Assembly: GCA_023436525.1 (NCBI GenBank) | Contig: JAEZIW010000153.1 | Coordinates: forward strand, 1 to 8,983 | From: Bacillota bacterium | Lineage (GTDB): Bacteria; Bacillota; Clostridia; Christensenellales; SZUA-584 | DNA length: 8,983 nucleotides | Direction: 5' to 3' | Part shown: piece by piece, positions 1 through 5,943 of the stretch | Numbering within the stretch: the stretch's first letter is position 1 | How the letters are laid out: each line of letters opens with the position of its first letter | Translations under genes and position numbers: made by a program | Notes under the pieces: generated by a model | What the model was told of the DNA's origin: nothing | Seen by the model: the letters and a program-made list of their open reading frames with translations, nothing else | Database searches by the model: none

Positions 1-517
1 CCTGCCCCTGTGCAATTTCTATATATTTTAAGTAATTCTTTTTAGCCACAGACTCTTTGACAAGCTGTTCATCGAGCCCGGCTGTAACTTCATAGGTCTT
101 CTTAATGCGCTCAATTAATTCTTCCGCCGTTTTTTCCGCGCCGGATAACACGGGCGGCAGCAGAATCATGCCCGCTTTCATTGAATCCTGTGAAACATTC
201 ACAATCACGTCGGCATCAGCATCTTTCTGAGCTTGCGGGCCGGCCAGACGAATATGCGAATCACTCTTACGCAGACCGACGCGAACGCTGTCCGGGTTAA
301 AGCCGGTTATGCCTCTTCGCGTTAAATCAAACAGCACGAATTCAGGGCGCAGCGGTATGCCCTCCCCCTGTTCTTTGACGATATCGAGAAAAACGCCTTC
401 CTCGGTGTATGAAACACTATATGAAGCATCCACCGACGGGGCTTTGGCTTCCGATCCATCGGCCATCCCCGCCCTTAATGCTTCTTCAGGGAACTGTGCT
501 TGATTTGTATCACTCAT
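1..517 (-). CDS. FapA-like (DUF342) protein, N-terminal part, cut by left edge
   Basis: Reading on the minus strand from ATG at 517-515 gives 172 open codons to the window edge, so the C-terminal part is missing. The start is preceded by GGAG (530-527) with nine bases of spacing. The first 30 or so residues are polar and low in complexity. They are followed by a small beta-rich region (GVFLDIVKEQGEGIPL) and then a segment typical of the FapA/DUF342 N-terminus: V-V-S-Q-D-S-M-K-A-G-type strand, ILLPP, then an amphipathic helix (AEELIERIKK) and the beginning of the 'IAQGQ' turn. FapA family members are polymer-forming, beta-helical bactofilin-like proteins, linked to flagellar assembly in some bacteria, but many Clostridia carry them without a known role. 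The gene lies 92 bases downstream of the WYL regulator on the same strand, so co-transcription is possible. I found no convincing promoter or terminator between them. Confidence 0.72.
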   Translation of the reverse strand, partial: MSDTNQAQFPEEALRAGMADGSEAKAPSVDASYSVSYTEEGVFLDIVKEQGEGIPLRPEFVLFDLTRRGITGFNPDSVRVGLRKSDSHIRLAGPQAQKDADADVIVNVSQDSMKAGMILLPPVLSGAEKTAEELIERIKKTYEVTAGLDEQLVKESVAKKNYLKYIEIAQGQ

Positions 518-609
518 GAATGCACACTCCTATATTATTATCGTTATCTAAAAAAGACTGCGTATGCCTAGTTAATATAAACCGGTTGCCGAAAATGAAA
601 ACAATGAAA

Positions 610-1608
610 TCAGCGTTTGTATACATTTGTGAGCGCCGAAATCCAATCTGCGATGCTTTCTCTTAAGCTGTCGGGTGATAACACCTCCGCTTTGTCTCCG
701 AATATCGTCAGCCACGAGATGAAGCCGGGGCTCATGCGAACGTTAACGGATACGGTGAAATGGCCGTCACGGATATCGCTCACCGCCACATCGAGGCCGA
801 AACGGTCGAACACGGCTGTCGCCAGCTCATTGCTGAAACGAATGCGTACACTGCTCAGTTCGCCACCGAACATTGAAAACACGCTTCTGTGATAGTCGTC
901 AAAGTCAATATAATTTTTGTATTCGGACACTTCGCTGATGCTGCGCTGATCCTGATCGGATACCTCCACACGTGTCATTCGGTCCACTCTGAAATGCGAC
1001 AGATTGTCGTATTTGTCGATGTTGCACACGAGGTAATAAGCATCTTCAAACCACATCAGCGAATACGGGCTGGCACAGTAACGCTGGCCGTCCCGTTTGA
1101 GACGCTGCGTTTTATCGGGCATGTATTCAAAATACAAAAACGTGATCTTCTTGCCGAGCGACTGCGCATGAACAATGCGGTCGATATTGTAATAGATTTC
1201 TTCGTTGCGCGTTTTTTGGGTGCGCGCGAGTTCCATGCGTCTGCGAAAGCTTGACGACTGTGTCTGCCCGAAAAAATCACCGAGCTTACGGAGCAGTTCC
1301 CTGGATTTTCTTTCGGTCATAAAACGCGCGGCGGCCACGGCGCTCGCGCAGACCTGCGCTTCCGCCATTTCGAGCGGACGCTGGCCCAAAAAATATCCCG
1401 ACGCTCTGTCGGTGGTCTTAATGATGTCAAACCCGACGTCGCGCAGCAGATTCAAATCGCCATAGACCGATTTTCTTTCCGCTTCAATGCCGTTTTCCTG
1501 CAGATGTTTTAATATATCGGCCATTTGCTTTGGGTTGAATTCGTCTGTTTGCTCCTGCAGATATTTGAGTATCAAAAGGATGCGCGCGCGCTTGGGATAA
1601 TCGTTCAA
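610..1608 (-). CDS. WYL-domain transcriptional regulator with HTH
   Basis: The 332-residue protein has the standard length and order of a WYL regulator. An N-terminal winged helix-turn-helix spans about residues 4-65 (RARILLILKYL, then RKSVYGDLNLLRDVGF). A helical linker runs to about 140, the WYL domain covers 141-215 (SPYSLMWFEDAYYLVC with the signature as Y-Y-L at 191-193, and FRVDRM at 206-211), and a C-terminal WCX domain covers about 253-326. Such proteins bind DNA as dimers and sense ligands, often nucleotides or nucleic acids, through the WYL domain; this one's ligand is unknown. The start is TTG (1608-1606) behind GGGGAG with seven bases of spacing, which is the best ribosome site in the frame. 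The stop is TGA. The gene is divergent from the YfcC-type transporter with an 89-bp gap, so the transporter is the obvious candidate target. That link is inference. Confidence 0.93.
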   Translation of the reverse strand: MNDYPKRARILLILKYLQEQTDEFNPKQMADILKHLQENGIEAERKSVYGDLNLLRDVGFDIIKTTDRASGYFLGQRPLEMAEAQVCASAVAAARFMTERKSRELLRKLGDFFGQTQSSSFRRRMELARTQKTRNEEIYYNIDRIVHAQSLGKKITFLYFEYMPDKTQRLKRDGQRYCASPYSLMWFEDAYYLVCNIDKYDNLSHFRVDRMTRVEVSDQDQRSISEVSEYKNYIDFDDYHRSVFSMFGGELSSVRIRFSNELATAVFDRFGLDVAVSDIRDGHFTVSVNVRMSPGFISWLTIFGDKAEVLSPDSLRESIADWISALTNVYKR

Positions 1609-1636
1609 AATACTTCTCCCCTCGTATGGCCATCAA

Positions 1637-1665
1637 TTGACATGCCATCATATGTATAGCATAAT
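1637..1665 (+). promoter_or_regulatory. Sigma-A promoter for the YfcC-type transporter
   Basis: A perfect -35 TTGACA (1637-1642) is followed after exactly 17 bases by CATAAT (1660-1665), which matches five of six -10 consensus bases. Transcription would start near 1672 and give a leader of about 26 bases before the ATG at 1698. The -35 lies between an ATGGC (1626-1630) and a GCCAT (1644-1648), a weak inverted pair that might belong to an operator. Confidence 0.8.
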
Positions 1666-1672
1666 TGTACCA
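1664..1672 (-). promoter_or_regulatory. Candidate extended -10 promoter for the WYL regulator
   Basis: On the minus strand the sequence TGG-TACAAT (1672-1664) forms an extended -10 with five of six consensus bases. The -35 position (1692-1687, TTCTCC) is poor, as is tolerated for extended -10 promoters. The start would fall near 1657, about 50 bases upstream of the TTG. This -10 shares bases 1664-1665 with the -10 of the opposing transporter promoter. Confidence 0.4.
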
Positions 1673-1697
1673 TATTTGCGTTAAAAGGAGAACCGCC

Positions 1698-3143
1698 ATG
1701 GCCAAATCTGATTCCAGTTTTCAGATAAATAAAAGAAGCCTGCTGACGGCAGCTATCATTATCTTTGCGTTGATTATCGGTGCTTACTGCCTCACGCTGT
1801 TTGTGCCGCCCGGGCATTTTGACACCACCACGGATGTGAACGGCAATACGGTTAATGTGCCGGGTTCTTACACGCAGGACGGCGAGGCGGGCCAATACCC
1901 CATTTATAACATACTGCTCGCGATATTCAAATCGTTCGCGCCGGGCGGGAACGTGAATGTCGTGATGATCAGCATCATGCTGTTTATACTGCTGATTGGC
2001 GGGTCGTTCACGCTGCTGGATAAATCGGGCATACTGCGCGCGGTGATCGCCAAGATCGCGGCAAAAATGTATCGCCGAAAATACCTGCTGATTGCGGTTA
2101 TTTCATTCGTGTTCATGTTCTTAGGGTCGTTCTTTGGCATACTCGAGGAGATTGTGCCATTGATTCCGCTCGTCGTCGGGCTCTCGTTCATGCTCGGGTG
2201 GGACAGCCTGATGGGGCTTTCTTTAAGTCTTTTGTCCACCAGCTTTGGGTTTGCGGCGGCGTTGTTCAACCCGTTCTCAATCGGTATCGCGCAAAGATTG
2301 GCAGGCGTTCCGATGTATACGGGCACTTGGCTGCGGCTCATATTCTTCGTGCTGATTTACGGCATTTTGCTGCTTTTTCTGATTCGCTACGCAAAAAAAC
2401 TCGAGAAAAACCCGATGTCTTCTGCGGTGTATCTCGAAGACACACAGAGGCGCGAGAAATACCTGCTGACCCCCGCGCAGATTGAAGAAGCCGCCGATTT
2501 CAAGAAAAGCCCGATCATTTTCACCGGCATACTGATTGGCATCATGTTCGTGTTTCTTGTATCGGCATCGTTCCTCGGGCTGGCCGATTACTCGATGATC
2601 ATGATTGCGGTGATTTTTATACTCGCCTCCACCATCGGCGCGAAGCTCGCGGGCTATAAAGGCATTGCCAAAACGTTCTTTTCGGGCATGGGCGATATCG
2701 CGCCCGGCATTGTGCTGATACCGATGGCGATGGCGGTTTCAACGATCATCACCGACAGCGGCATACAGGGCACGCTACTCAATTTCGCGTCAAACGCGAT
2801 TTCCAATACCAGCCCATATGTGAATGTGATCATCATCTACGCGGTGATCTTGGTTCTTGAGCTGTTTGTGGCGCAGGCCTCGGCCAAGGCTTTTCTCGTT
2901 ATGCCGCTGCTCGTGCCGCTCGCCGCGATGACGGGAATCACCGGGCAGACGACGGTGTTTGCGTATGCGCTGGGCGATGGATTTTTGAATGTGCTGTACC
3001 CCACCAACGCGATGCTGCTGATTGCGCTGGGGCTGACCACAGTGAGCTATACCAGGTGGTTTAAGTTTACGGTAAGACTGCAGCTGCTGATTGCGGCGCT
3101 CAGCATCGGTTTTTTGATGATTGCCGTGGGCGTGGGCTATTAG
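1698..3143 (+). CDS. YfcC/DcuC-superfamily inner-membrane transporter
   Basis: The 481-residue protein is very hydrophobic, with about 12 candidate membrane segments. It resembles YfcC-family carriers (COG1288, Pfam DcuC) over its whole length. Recognisable parts are the first membrane helix (16-34) with the FVPPGHFD loop, the IMLFILLIGGSF helix (93-104), the GSFFGILEEIVPLIP helix with paired acidic residues (143-157), FGFAAALFNPFSIGIAQ-like motif (183-199), a cytoplasmic charged loop (232-270), DIAPGIVLIPMAM (333-345), and the C-terminal ALGDGFLNVLYPTNA motif (424-438). Family members are proposed carriers of dicarboxylates, basic amino acids or their exchange products. The substrate here cannot be read from sequence. 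I chose ATG 1698 because AAGGAG (1685-1690) sits seven bases before it; an upstream TTG at 1665 lies inside the promoter. It is divergent from the WYL regulator and closed by a terminator, so it appears monocistronic. Confidence 0.9.
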   Translation: MAKSDSSFQINKRSLLTAAIIIFALIIGAYCLTLFVPPGHFDTTTDVNGNTVNVPGSYTQDGEAGQYPIYNILLAIFKSFAPGGNVNVVMISIMLFILLIGGSFTLLDKSGILRAVIAKIAAKMYRRKYLLIAVISFVFMFLGSFFGILEEIVPLIPLVVGLSFMLGWDSLMGLSLSLLSTSFGFAAALFNPFSIGIAQRLAGVPMYTGTWLRLIFFVLIYGILLLFLIRYAKKLEKNPMSSAVYLEDTQRREKYLLTPAQIEEAADFKKSPIIFTGILIGIMFVFLVSASFLGLADYSMIMIAVIFILASTIGAKLAGYKGIAKTFFSGMGDIAPGIVLIPMAMAVSTIITDSGIQGTLLNFASNAISNTSPYVNVIIIYAVILVLELFVAQASAKAFLVMPLLVPLAAMTGITGQTTVFAYALGDGFLNVLYPTNAMLLIALGLTTVSYTRWFKFTVRLQLLIAALSIGFLMIAVGVGY

Positions 3144-3156
3144 GTTGAGATAAATG

Positions 3157-3194
3157 AAGCTCCTGCTTTTCGACAGCGCGGCAGGAGCTTTTTT
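3157..3194 (+). terminator. Rho-independent terminator after the transporter
   Basis: A perfect 10-bp stem, AAGCTCCTGC (3157-3166) with GCAGGAGCTT (3181-3190), encloses a 14-base loop and runs into a tract of six T (3189-3194). It lies 13 bases after the transporter stop and separates it from the methyltransferase-like gene. Confidence 0.93.
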
Positions 3195-3236
3195 ATGACC
3201 GTATGCTGAAGAATAAAAAAAGATGGAGCCAAAAGA

Positions 3237-3755
3237 ATGAACGCAGCGTTTTTAATCATACCGCTTATACTGATCCGTTATGGACTGCTTGGTGCAATAA
3301 GCAAGGAAGCGCTGCAGCGTGCGGCTCACTTTCCTCCGCTGATCGGCAAAGAAAAAACCGCCCTCTGGGTTTATCAAATATCAGTGCTTTGCATGCTGAT
3401 TTATTTCTTTTTTCTTCAGGTTGTAGCAGACTCGGTGTTATTTTATATCGGTTTAAGCGTTTATGCTGCGGGACTTTTGCTTTGTATCATCTCCATGGTA
3501 AACTTCGCAAAGCCAACAGAAAACGGTATCAATATAAAGGGGCTGTACCGCTTTTCCCGTCATCCGATCTATGTTTCTTATTTTGTTTATTTTTCAGGCT
3601 GTGTACTGCTGACGCGTTCGCTCATCGTACTTTTTCTGGTAGTTATCCATCAGGTGTCGGTTCATTTTATTATTCTTGCTGAAGAAAGATGGTGCATCCA
3701 GACTTTTGGGGAAGAGTATATGACTTATATGAAAAGAGTCCGACGCTACCTTTAA
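3237..3755 (+). CDS. Isoprenylcysteine carboxyl methyltransferase (ICMT)-like membrane protein
   Basis: This 172-residue integral membrane protein has four or five hydrophobic segments and the C-terminal signature of the ICMT/phospholipid methyltransferase superfamily. That signature is GLYRFSRHPIY (102-112), a hydrophobic pair of helices, then an acidic pair EE (149-150) and FGEEYMTYMKRVRRYL (157-172). In characterised relatives these residues form the S-adenosylmethionine site at the membrane surface. Bacterial homologues mostly have unknown substrates, because bacteria lack the eukaryotic prenylated-protein pathway. The ATG at 3237 follows GGAG (3225-3228) with eight bases of spacing. The transporter terminator lies directly upstream and I see only a weak -10 (TATGCT, 3202-3207), so expression may depend on read-through or an unrecognised promoter. 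The gene converges on the small minus-strand gene at 3854-4186. Confidence 0.85.
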   Translation: MNAAFLIIPLILIRYGLLGAISKEALQRAAHFPPLIGKEKTALWVYQISVLCMLIYFFFLQVVADSVLFYIGLSVYAAGLLLCIISMVNFAKPTENGINIKGLYRFSRHPIYVSYFVYFSGCVLLTRSLIVLFLVVIHQVSVHFIILAEERWCIQTFGEEYMTYMKRVRRYL

Positions 3756-3790
3756 ACCAGTCTTTACTCCTTGCCTTAGCCATGGGTCTC

Positions 3791-3856
3791 TCATCTCAAT
3801 AGTGCCGTCATCTCGCTTAACAGTTGTTCACCATTGATAATATCATACGCGCCTCA
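3791..3856 (-). other. In-frame continuation of the small membrane-anchored gene beyond its TGA
   Basis: After the TGA at 3856-3854 the same frame stays open for 20 codons, reading GAYDIINGEQLLSEMTALLR, and ends at a second TGA (3793-3791). The peptide is a plausible amphipathic C-terminal helix and follows smoothly from the preceding WYESAD. The simplest reading is that the family's normal C-terminus lies here and that a nonsense change, for example from AGA, CGA or TGG, shortened the protein. No ribosome binding site or start suggests that it is a gene on its own. Confidence 0.5.
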
Positions 3857-4186
3857 ATCCGCCGATTCATACCAGACATTAAAATCACCGAGCAGCAGGT
3901 GAATAGGCTTATGATTAACAACCATATTGATCTCTATCTTCACGGCTGCCTGCGGATTAGGAAAATAATCCTTAAACGATTTGATTGAGTGATAATTTTT
4001 TAATAGATCGACAATCTTATCCGTATCAGCGGCAACCTTGTCGTTCAAGTACTTAACTTCAATGAATTCAACAGTCCAATCGTCTTTGACGATTTGCTGC
4101 GGAATAAAATAATCTCTAAAGATAAAAAACAAGGCAACAACAGCCAAAAAGATAATTGTAACTTTTACAAGCGTTTTTCTCTTCAC
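3854..4186 (-). CDS. Small membrane-anchored protein of unknown function, possibly shortened at the C-terminus
   Basis: The 110-residue protein starts at GTG (4186-4184), six bases after a GGAG in a GGGAGAAGG stretch. Residues 1-8 are basic and 9-23 form one hydrophobic helix (IIFLAVVALFFIF), giving a signal anchor with the rest outside the cytoplasm. The outer part (24-110) is a small mixed alpha/beta domain with KIVDLLKNY and ending in GDFNVWYESAD. It recalls small secreted or lipoprotein-like Firmicutes proteins that end with a helix after a 'YES' strand, but I cannot name the family with confidence. There is no lipobox cysteine. A good promoter lies just upstream, so the gene is probably transcribed alone. 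The reading frame continues past the TGA (see 3791-3856), so it may be a truncated allele. Confidence 0.65.
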   Translation of the reverse strand: MKRKTLVKVTIIFLAVVALFFIFRDYFIPQQIVKDDWTVEFIEVKYLNDKVAADTDKIVDLLKNYHSIKSFKDYFPNPQAAVKIEINMVVNHKPIHLLLGDFNVWYESAD

Positions 4187-4210
4187 TGCCTTCTCCCTTG
4201 CTTTTCGTGT

Positions 4211-4239
4211 ATTATACTATTCTTGAATGTGCTATTCAA
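4211..4239 (-). promoter_or_regulatory. Sigma-A promoter with overlapping palindrome for the small membrane-anchored gene
   Basis: On the minus strand TTGAAT (4239-4234) and a perfect TATAAT (4216-4211) are 17 bases apart. Transcription would start near 4204, leaving a leader of only about 17 bases before the GTG. A perfect 7-bp inverted repeat, CTTGAAT (4222-4228) and ATTCAAG (4234-4240) with five bases between, covers the -35 and half the spacer, as expected of a repressor operator. Confidence 0.75.
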
Positions 4240-4266
4240 GCCATAAATATCTATCAGTGTATTATT

Positions 4267-4300
4267 AAAAAGCATGTATGCTCCCATTACATACATGCTT
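4267..4300 (-). terminator. Terminator after the ornithine cyclodeaminase-like gene
   Basis: A perfect 11-bp stem, 4300-4290 with 4280-4270 (AAGCATGTATG and its complement), has a nine-base loop and on the minus strand is followed by a short T tract (4271-4267). It begins 25 bases after the stop of the gene at 4326-5402. The stem is AT-rich, so it may be weaker than the terminator at 3157-3194. Confidence 0.72.
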
Positions 4301-4325
4301 ATAATAAGAATTCTATTGTAAAGTC

Positions 4326-5402
4326 TTACCCCAGATTCCTCTCCACGTTCACAAGGAAATCCTGCACGTTCGTCACGATCGACCTTGCCGAGAGCGAACC
4401 GCGGTCGTGCAGCTTACCCACAGCGAACTCAGAAATGTCCACCGTGTAGAAATTCACAGGGCGCACAATGCCATCTTTAATCGTGTAGCATGGCGTCATG
4501 TTGCCTGTCGCAATCGCGTGCAGCTGTGTCGCCAGCGTAATCACCGTGGTGGCCTGCTTAATGATATCACGCATCGCCGACTGCGCCTCATACACATTCG
4601 CAATCACATCGGGCAGCGGCCCGTCGTCGCGGATGGACCCGGCCAGCACATATGGGATACCCGTCTTTATCACCGCCGCCATAATGCCGTCTTCAATGCC
4701 GCGCTGCTCAATAAACGGGCGTATGCCGCCGCTCTCGCGCACCATATTGATCGTATCCAGGTGATGGTAATGCCCGCCCTTTATGCTTTTTTGCGTGTAG
4801 ATATCCTGCCCCAGCGCGGTTTTCAGCACCGCCGCTTCGAGGTCGTGCGTCGCGAGCGCGTTGCCCGCAAACACGGCCTGCACATACCCTTTTTCAATCA
4901 GCCCGGCCATCGCGCGGCGCGAATCGTAATCGAACGTGCAGGCGGGGCCGAGTACCCATACGCTGTAACCGTGCTGCTTTTCGTAGCGCAGCAGCTCATA
5001 GAGGCTGTCGTAATCGCGCGAGTAAGAGGTTTCCCTCGTACGCGAGCCGCGAAACGCAAAGCCATCCGCCGCCTCGTTATCGGCTTCGAACGGGCTTGTA
5101 TTCAAATAGATGCCGCTGCAGCCGTCTTCTTCACGGCCGATTACCACGCTATCACCCTTTTTGATGTTGCGCGCTTCCACCGCGTACAGCTCGCCGTCTT
5201 TGATGATCACGGCACAGTCCATTCGGCTTTGGCGTATCGGCTTCCACTGCCCGCCGATTTTATAGTATTCAGGAAATATACTCGTCGCGTGATACCCATT
5301 TGGCACAATTCCGTCCTGCGGCGCGGCTATTGTGGTCGCATCGGGTGCGTTTAAAAACACCTCCGCATGAAAATCAGGTGCGCAATACTCCGGCAGCTTC
5401 AT
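4326..5402 (-). CDS. Archaeal-type ornithine cyclodeaminase / LOR-SDH family protein (TIGR00300-like)
   Basis: The 358-residue protein matches my recall of the family that includes the methanogen ornithine cyclodeaminase and the C-terminal half of cyanobacterial ArgZ/AgrE, which converts ornithine to proline and ammonia. Its N-terminal part (28-106) has the conserved pattern DGIVPNGYHATSIFP, then MDCAVII and KKGDSVVIG. The C-terminal deoxyhypusine-synthase-like half carries LGPACTFD (151-158), FAGNALATHDLE (178-189), GGHYHHLDTIN (209-219), YVLAGSIRDDGPLPDVIANV (251-270), EAQSAMRD (272-279), and VDISEFAVGKLHDRGS (321-336). It lacks the roughly 70-90-residue N-terminal LOR/SDH segment of longer members. 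The start is ATG 5402 behind a strong GAGGAGG with six bases of spacing. A terminator follows. The nearby YfcC-type carrier could supply arginine or ornithine, but the genes are not in one operon. The exact reaction is inferred from the family only. Confidence 0.8.
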   Translation of the reverse strand: MKLPEYCAPDFHAEVFLNAPDATTIAAPQDGIVPNGYHATSIFPEYYKIGGQWKPIRQSRMDCAVIIKDGELYAVEARNIKKGDSVVIGREEDGCSGIYLNTSPFEADNEAADGFAFRGSRTRETSYSRDYDSLYELLRYEKQHGYSVWVLGPACTFDYDSRRAMAGLIEKGYVQAVFAGNALATHDLEAAVLKTALGQDIYTQKSIKGGHYHHLDTINMVRESGGIRPFIEQRGIEDGIMAAVIKTGIPYVLAGSIRDDGPLPDVIANVYEAQSAMRDIIKQATTVITLATQLHAIATGNMTPCYTIKDGIVRPVNFYTVDISEFAVGKLHDRGSLSARSIVTNVQDFLVNVERNLG

Positions 5403-5488
5403 ATGATACCTCCTCAAATACCCCTAAATCGTTTTAAATCGAGTCATGAACTACCGCAACACAGCAAACGTAAACAGTTTTATTCGTG

Positions 5489-5591
5489 GTCATTCTGAAC
5501 GAGTGTAACGAAGTGACTACGGAGTGGAAAAGAATCTGTCTCAACAGATCCTGATCCACTTCGCAGTCGTCGCATCGCTCCTCAGGATGAC
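5489..5591. repeat. 103-bp imperfect inverted repeat (large hairpin element)
   Basis: The ends GTCATTCTGA (5489-5498) and TCAGGATGAC (5582-5591) pair with one mismatch. Further pairing runs inward: GACT (5515-5518) with AGTC (5565-5568), CGGAGTGG (5520-5527) with CCACTTCG (5556-5563), and ATCTGT (5534-5539) with ACAGAT (5544-5549) around a CTCA loop. It encodes nothing. It resembles the dispersed non-coding hairpin repeats with GTCATTCTGA-type ends found in many copies in diverse bacterial genomes. I see no target-site duplication. It lies between the ArsR and ornithine cyclodeaminase-like genes, where its transcript could act as a terminator or processing site. Confidence 0.8.
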
Positions 5592-5672
5592 AGAATTAGT
5601 TACTTCCCATAGCAATCAGTGAATGGGGTTGATCGACACTTTAGCTGTTGTTTGAGTTGCAGTCTTCTCTTT

Positions 5673-5942
5673 TTACTTCGGCAGCAGTTCCATCAATCGC
5701 ATCGTCGCCTTATCGGTCACATGATAAGCCACACAGCTCCCCTGCCGCTCGCAGTCGACTATGCCTGCCGCTTTGAGCTTAGACAAATGCAGCGAAATCA
5801 CCGGCTGCGGAATGCCGAGCGCCTCGCATATCTGCTTGACATGGCATTCTTTTTTCATAAGCCCGTTCACGATACACAGCCTTATCGGATGACCGAGCAC
5901 GCGGAGCTTAGCCGCCAGCGATTCATACCTTGACAAATCCAT
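5673..5942 (-). CDS. ArsR-family HTH regulator, cysteine-rich
   Basis: The 89-residue protein is a typical short ArsR/SmtB-type winged helix. It has an N-terminal helix with LAAKLRVLGHPIRL (9-22), the recognition region CHVKQICEALGIPQPVISLHLSKLKAAGIV (33-62), and the beta-wing ERQGSCVAYHV. Five cysteines (23, 33, 39, 64, 70) are unusual for this size. Relatives beside sulfur genes (SqrR, BigR, CstR-like in function) sense persulfides or sulfide through cysteine pairs, while classical ArsR binds metalloids. The ATG at 5942 is chosen because it follows the stop of the upstream CoA-disulfide reductase gene by one base, with GGATGGGA as ribosome site, suggesting translational coupling. A start farther upstream (5969) would overlap that gene. 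It is probably an autoregulator of the operon promoter near 7654. I see no classic terminator after it, only the hairpin repeat 80 bases downstream. Confidence 0.92.
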   Translation of the reverse strand: MDLSRYESLAAKLRVLGHPIRLCIVNGLMKKECHVKQICEALGIPQPVISLHLSKLKAAGIVDCERQGSCVAYHVTDKATMRLMELLPK

Positions 5943-5943
5943 A

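Noticed and set aside
570..609. Possible terminator between the WYL regulator and the FapA-like gene
   Set aside because: Only a 3-bp CGG/CCG stem is available and no T tract follows, so I do not call it.
1665..1697. Upstream TTG start adding 11 residues to the YfcC-type transporter
   Set aside because: The extension lies over the -10 region and predicted transcription start, whereas ATG 1698 has AAGGAG at the right distance.
3203..3682. 159-codon plus-strand frame overlapping the ICMT-like gene
   Set aside because: The frame at 3237-3755 carries the conserved GLYRFSRHPIY and C-terminal signature plus a proper ribosome site. The overlapping frame is Cys/Ser-rich and shows no domain.
3854..3856. 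TGA as selenocysteine or a reassigned sense codon
   Set aside because: Other genes here, such as the WYL regulator, end at TGA with no sensible continuation, so general reassignment is unlikely. I see no selenocysteine insertion hairpin right after the TGA and no redox motif around it.
4407..5354. Long open frame of 315 codons on the plus strand, opposite the ornithine cyclodeaminase-like gene
   Set aside because: The minus-strand protein has clear conserved motifs, a strong ribosome site and a terminator. The plus-strand product is rich in His, Arg and Ala without domain patterns, as expected of a codon shadow.
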